Shown in pieces: positions 62,827-64,000 of a stretch of DNA of 64,000 nucleotides. How positions within the stretch are numbered: position 1 is the first letter of the stretch; every line of letters begins with the position of its first letter. Both the position numbers and the translations under genes were made by a program. The notes under the pieces were generated by a model. It worked only from the letters and a program-made list of their open reading frames with translations. It was not told where the DNA came from and did no database searches. Source of the stretch: Grimontia celer (lineage in GTDB: Bacteria > Pseudomonadota > Gammaproteobacteria > Enterobacterales > Vibrionaceae); assembly GCF_900055185.1 (NCBI RefSeq), contig NZ_FIZX01000002.1, positions 1,616,586-1,680,585 on the forward strand, read 5' to 3'.

Positions 62827-63690
62827 TCACCACTGGGTTTCACCTTCGTGCACCTGCGCGCCTAGCTCCAGCGTGAAGGTGGCACCCAGTTTCGGGTAGT
62901 AACCCACCATAGTATCAATCACGCCTTTACTGTTTTCATTCTTGGCTTTAGCGTCTGCAAAACGCTCAATCCAAGTGGCTGTGTAATCAATGGTTGAGGG
63001 GTCCAGTTTACCAGCGGTTTTCATGTGACCCGGGATCACCAGTTCAGGCTTCAAAGATTGCATCTCCTTGAGTTGATCCAACCATGCGGAGACTTCTTCA
63101 TCGGTTTGGGTATCTGCCATCCAAACGTGCATACCTTCAACAATGCCGACGTTACCAAGGATGGCCTTCTCAGATGGGATCCAGAGGTACGGACGATGCG
63201 CCAGCACGCCATCAGTGCCTTTTATTTCGATAACGGAATCATCGATTTTCAGCTCAGTACCTTTGAATACATCCGGTACACGTGGTTGTTTCGGCGCGTT
63301 CGAACCCATTTTAGGGCCCCAGAAACTGATCTTGGTTTCCAGCTTTTTCACGATAGCGTCTCGCACAGCTTGTGTGGTCAGCACATTCGCATGTGGGAAA
63401 ATTTCCAGCAGCTGTGAAGCGCCGAAGTAGTAGTCCGGGTCGGCCTGACTGATGTAAATGGTTTTCAGCTCTTTGCCAGAGTCCAATACTTTAGCGGCGA
63501 TTTGTAGCGCATCGGCGCGGGTAAAACCTGTGTCGATAATCATCACTTCTTTTTCGCCAGCAACGACGGTAGAAGTCACGTTGAAGCTGTTGTCGTCTCC
63601 GTAGTAAACGTCAAAGGTCAGTGGTGTAGTCTCCGCCATCACCGGCGCGGTCAAAGCGAAAGATAGAGCTAATGCGATTGCTGTTTTCAT
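62827..63690 (-). CDS. Secreted MBL-fold protein with altered metal motif
   Basis: The 287-residue protein has a signal peptide (ALALSFALTAPVMA) and the MBL fold pattern (VMIIDTGFTRADAL, later LVIPGHMK with the late His). Where the HxHxDH motif should be, it reads SQADPDYYFGA, so the first-site His ligands are missing. It may bind one metal, or none, or have a changed activity; the group is known from periplasmic proteins of vibrios. It is divergent from the LysR gene at 63808. Confidence 0.85.
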   Translation of the reverse strand: MKTAIALALSFALTAPVMAETTPLTFDVYYGDDNSFNVTSTVVAGEKEVMIIDTGFTRADALQIAAKVLDSGKELKTIYISQADPDYYFGASQLLEIFPHANVLTTQAVRDAIVKKLETKISFWGPKMGSNAPKQPRVPDVFKGTELKIDDSVIEIKGTDGVLAHRPYLWIPSEKAILGNVGIVEGMHVWMADTQTDEEVSAWLDQLKEMQSLKPELVIPGHMKTAGKLDPSTIDYTATWIERFADAKAKNENSKGVIDTMVGYYPKLGATFTLELGAQVHEGETQW

Positions 63691-63807
63691 TGTTGTACTT
63701 CCTCGTTATTTGGGCTTGGGAAGAAGCATAACGATTGGATATGCTCGGAAATACCGCCTATTCTTTGCATCATTATTTCTCAAATCGAACAGATAAAGAG
63801 TGAACTT

Positions 63808-64000
63808 ATGGATAAGTTGACTGCCGCAAGGGTGCTTCTCGATGTGGCGCAAACGGAAAGTTTCACCGCCACCGCTGACAGATTAGAGATGTCCCGACCA
63901 ATGGTGACACGCTATGTGGAAACGATGGAAAACTGGCTTGGGGCGAGGCTGTTAAACCGTACCACCCGCAAAGTGTCACTCACCAATATGGGTAAGCAAG
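63808..64000 (+). CDS. LysR-family regulator, 3'-truncated by the window edge
   Basis: The first 64 codons are visible, with the HTH region LLDVAQTESFTATADRLEMSRPMVTRYVETME followed by ARLLNRTTRKVSLTNMGKQ, a typical LysR N-terminus. The ATG is 118 bases from the divergent MBL gene, its likely target. The reading frame runs off the right edge, so the effector domain cannot be seen. Confidence 0.88.
   Translation, partial: MDKLTAARVLLDVAQTESFTATADRLEMSRPMVTRYVETMENWLGARLLNRTTRKVSLTNMGKQ

Overview
The window looks like a chromosome segment from a marine gammaproteobacterium of the Vibrionaceae, most like Vibrio, Grimontia or Enterovibrio. This rests on a Vibrio-type transketolase, an NptA-type phosphate carrier, an iron locus ordered like the V. 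cholerae vct genes, and BCCT and TRAP carriers typical of marine bacteria. The assignment is by protein resemblance read by eye, not by a search. No rRNA, tRNA, CRISPR array, integrase or complete insertion sequence was seen.

Layout. 1-4100: end of transketolase, then a thiol/glutathione group (ChrR-type cupin, GST, persulfide-dioxygenase-like MBL protein). 4100-8000: LysR regulator, SDR plus flavin amine oxidase pair, DUF805 protein. 8300-15450: Fur-type iron locus with a siderophore binding protein, two permeases, an ATPase, an AraC regulator, a TonB receptor and a DUF2218 protein. 15465-23651: BCCT carrier and an unassigned catabolic set (two hydroxyacid-type dehydrogenases, class II aldolase, 2OG dioxygenase, enolase-superfamily enzyme, LysR) with a truncated dehydrogenase at its edge. 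23800-34400: mixed housekeeping and accessory genes (DUF805, EamA, SnoaL/LysR pair, ArfB, thioesterase-FetAB, NptA, a large lipoprotein, glutathione peroxidase, cupin) and a 264-bp structured repeat. 34669-41440: TRAP carrier, Fe-alcohol dehydrogenase, CoA-acylating semialdehyde dehydrogenase and IclR regulator, followed by a secreted lipase that may share the IclR operator. 42872-48159: polar amino-acid ABC importer, then VWA lipoprotein, ECF sigma factor and membrane-anchored partner.

48740-57794 is the most unusual part. A 38-residue peptide gene, too short for routine calling, ends in PGPNPGPNPGPCCTP. It is followed by an ABC exporter and a MacA/MacB-like efflux set. A converging operon encodes an acyl carrier protein, a ketosynthase, a dehydratase, two GNAT acyltransferases and a CPBP (CAAX-like) protease. 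I read this as a candidate lipidated-RiPP system: a small dedicated acyl-chain module, acyltransferases that could load the chain on the peptide, a processing or immunity protease, and export. This assignment is inference; the genes and motifs are visible.

58560-64000: Tat-exported PhoX-family protein with possible Pho boxes, a small secreted beta-rich protein, and two tandem LysR-regulated units (NTF2-like protein; an MBL-fold protein lacking the usual metal motif), cut by the window end.
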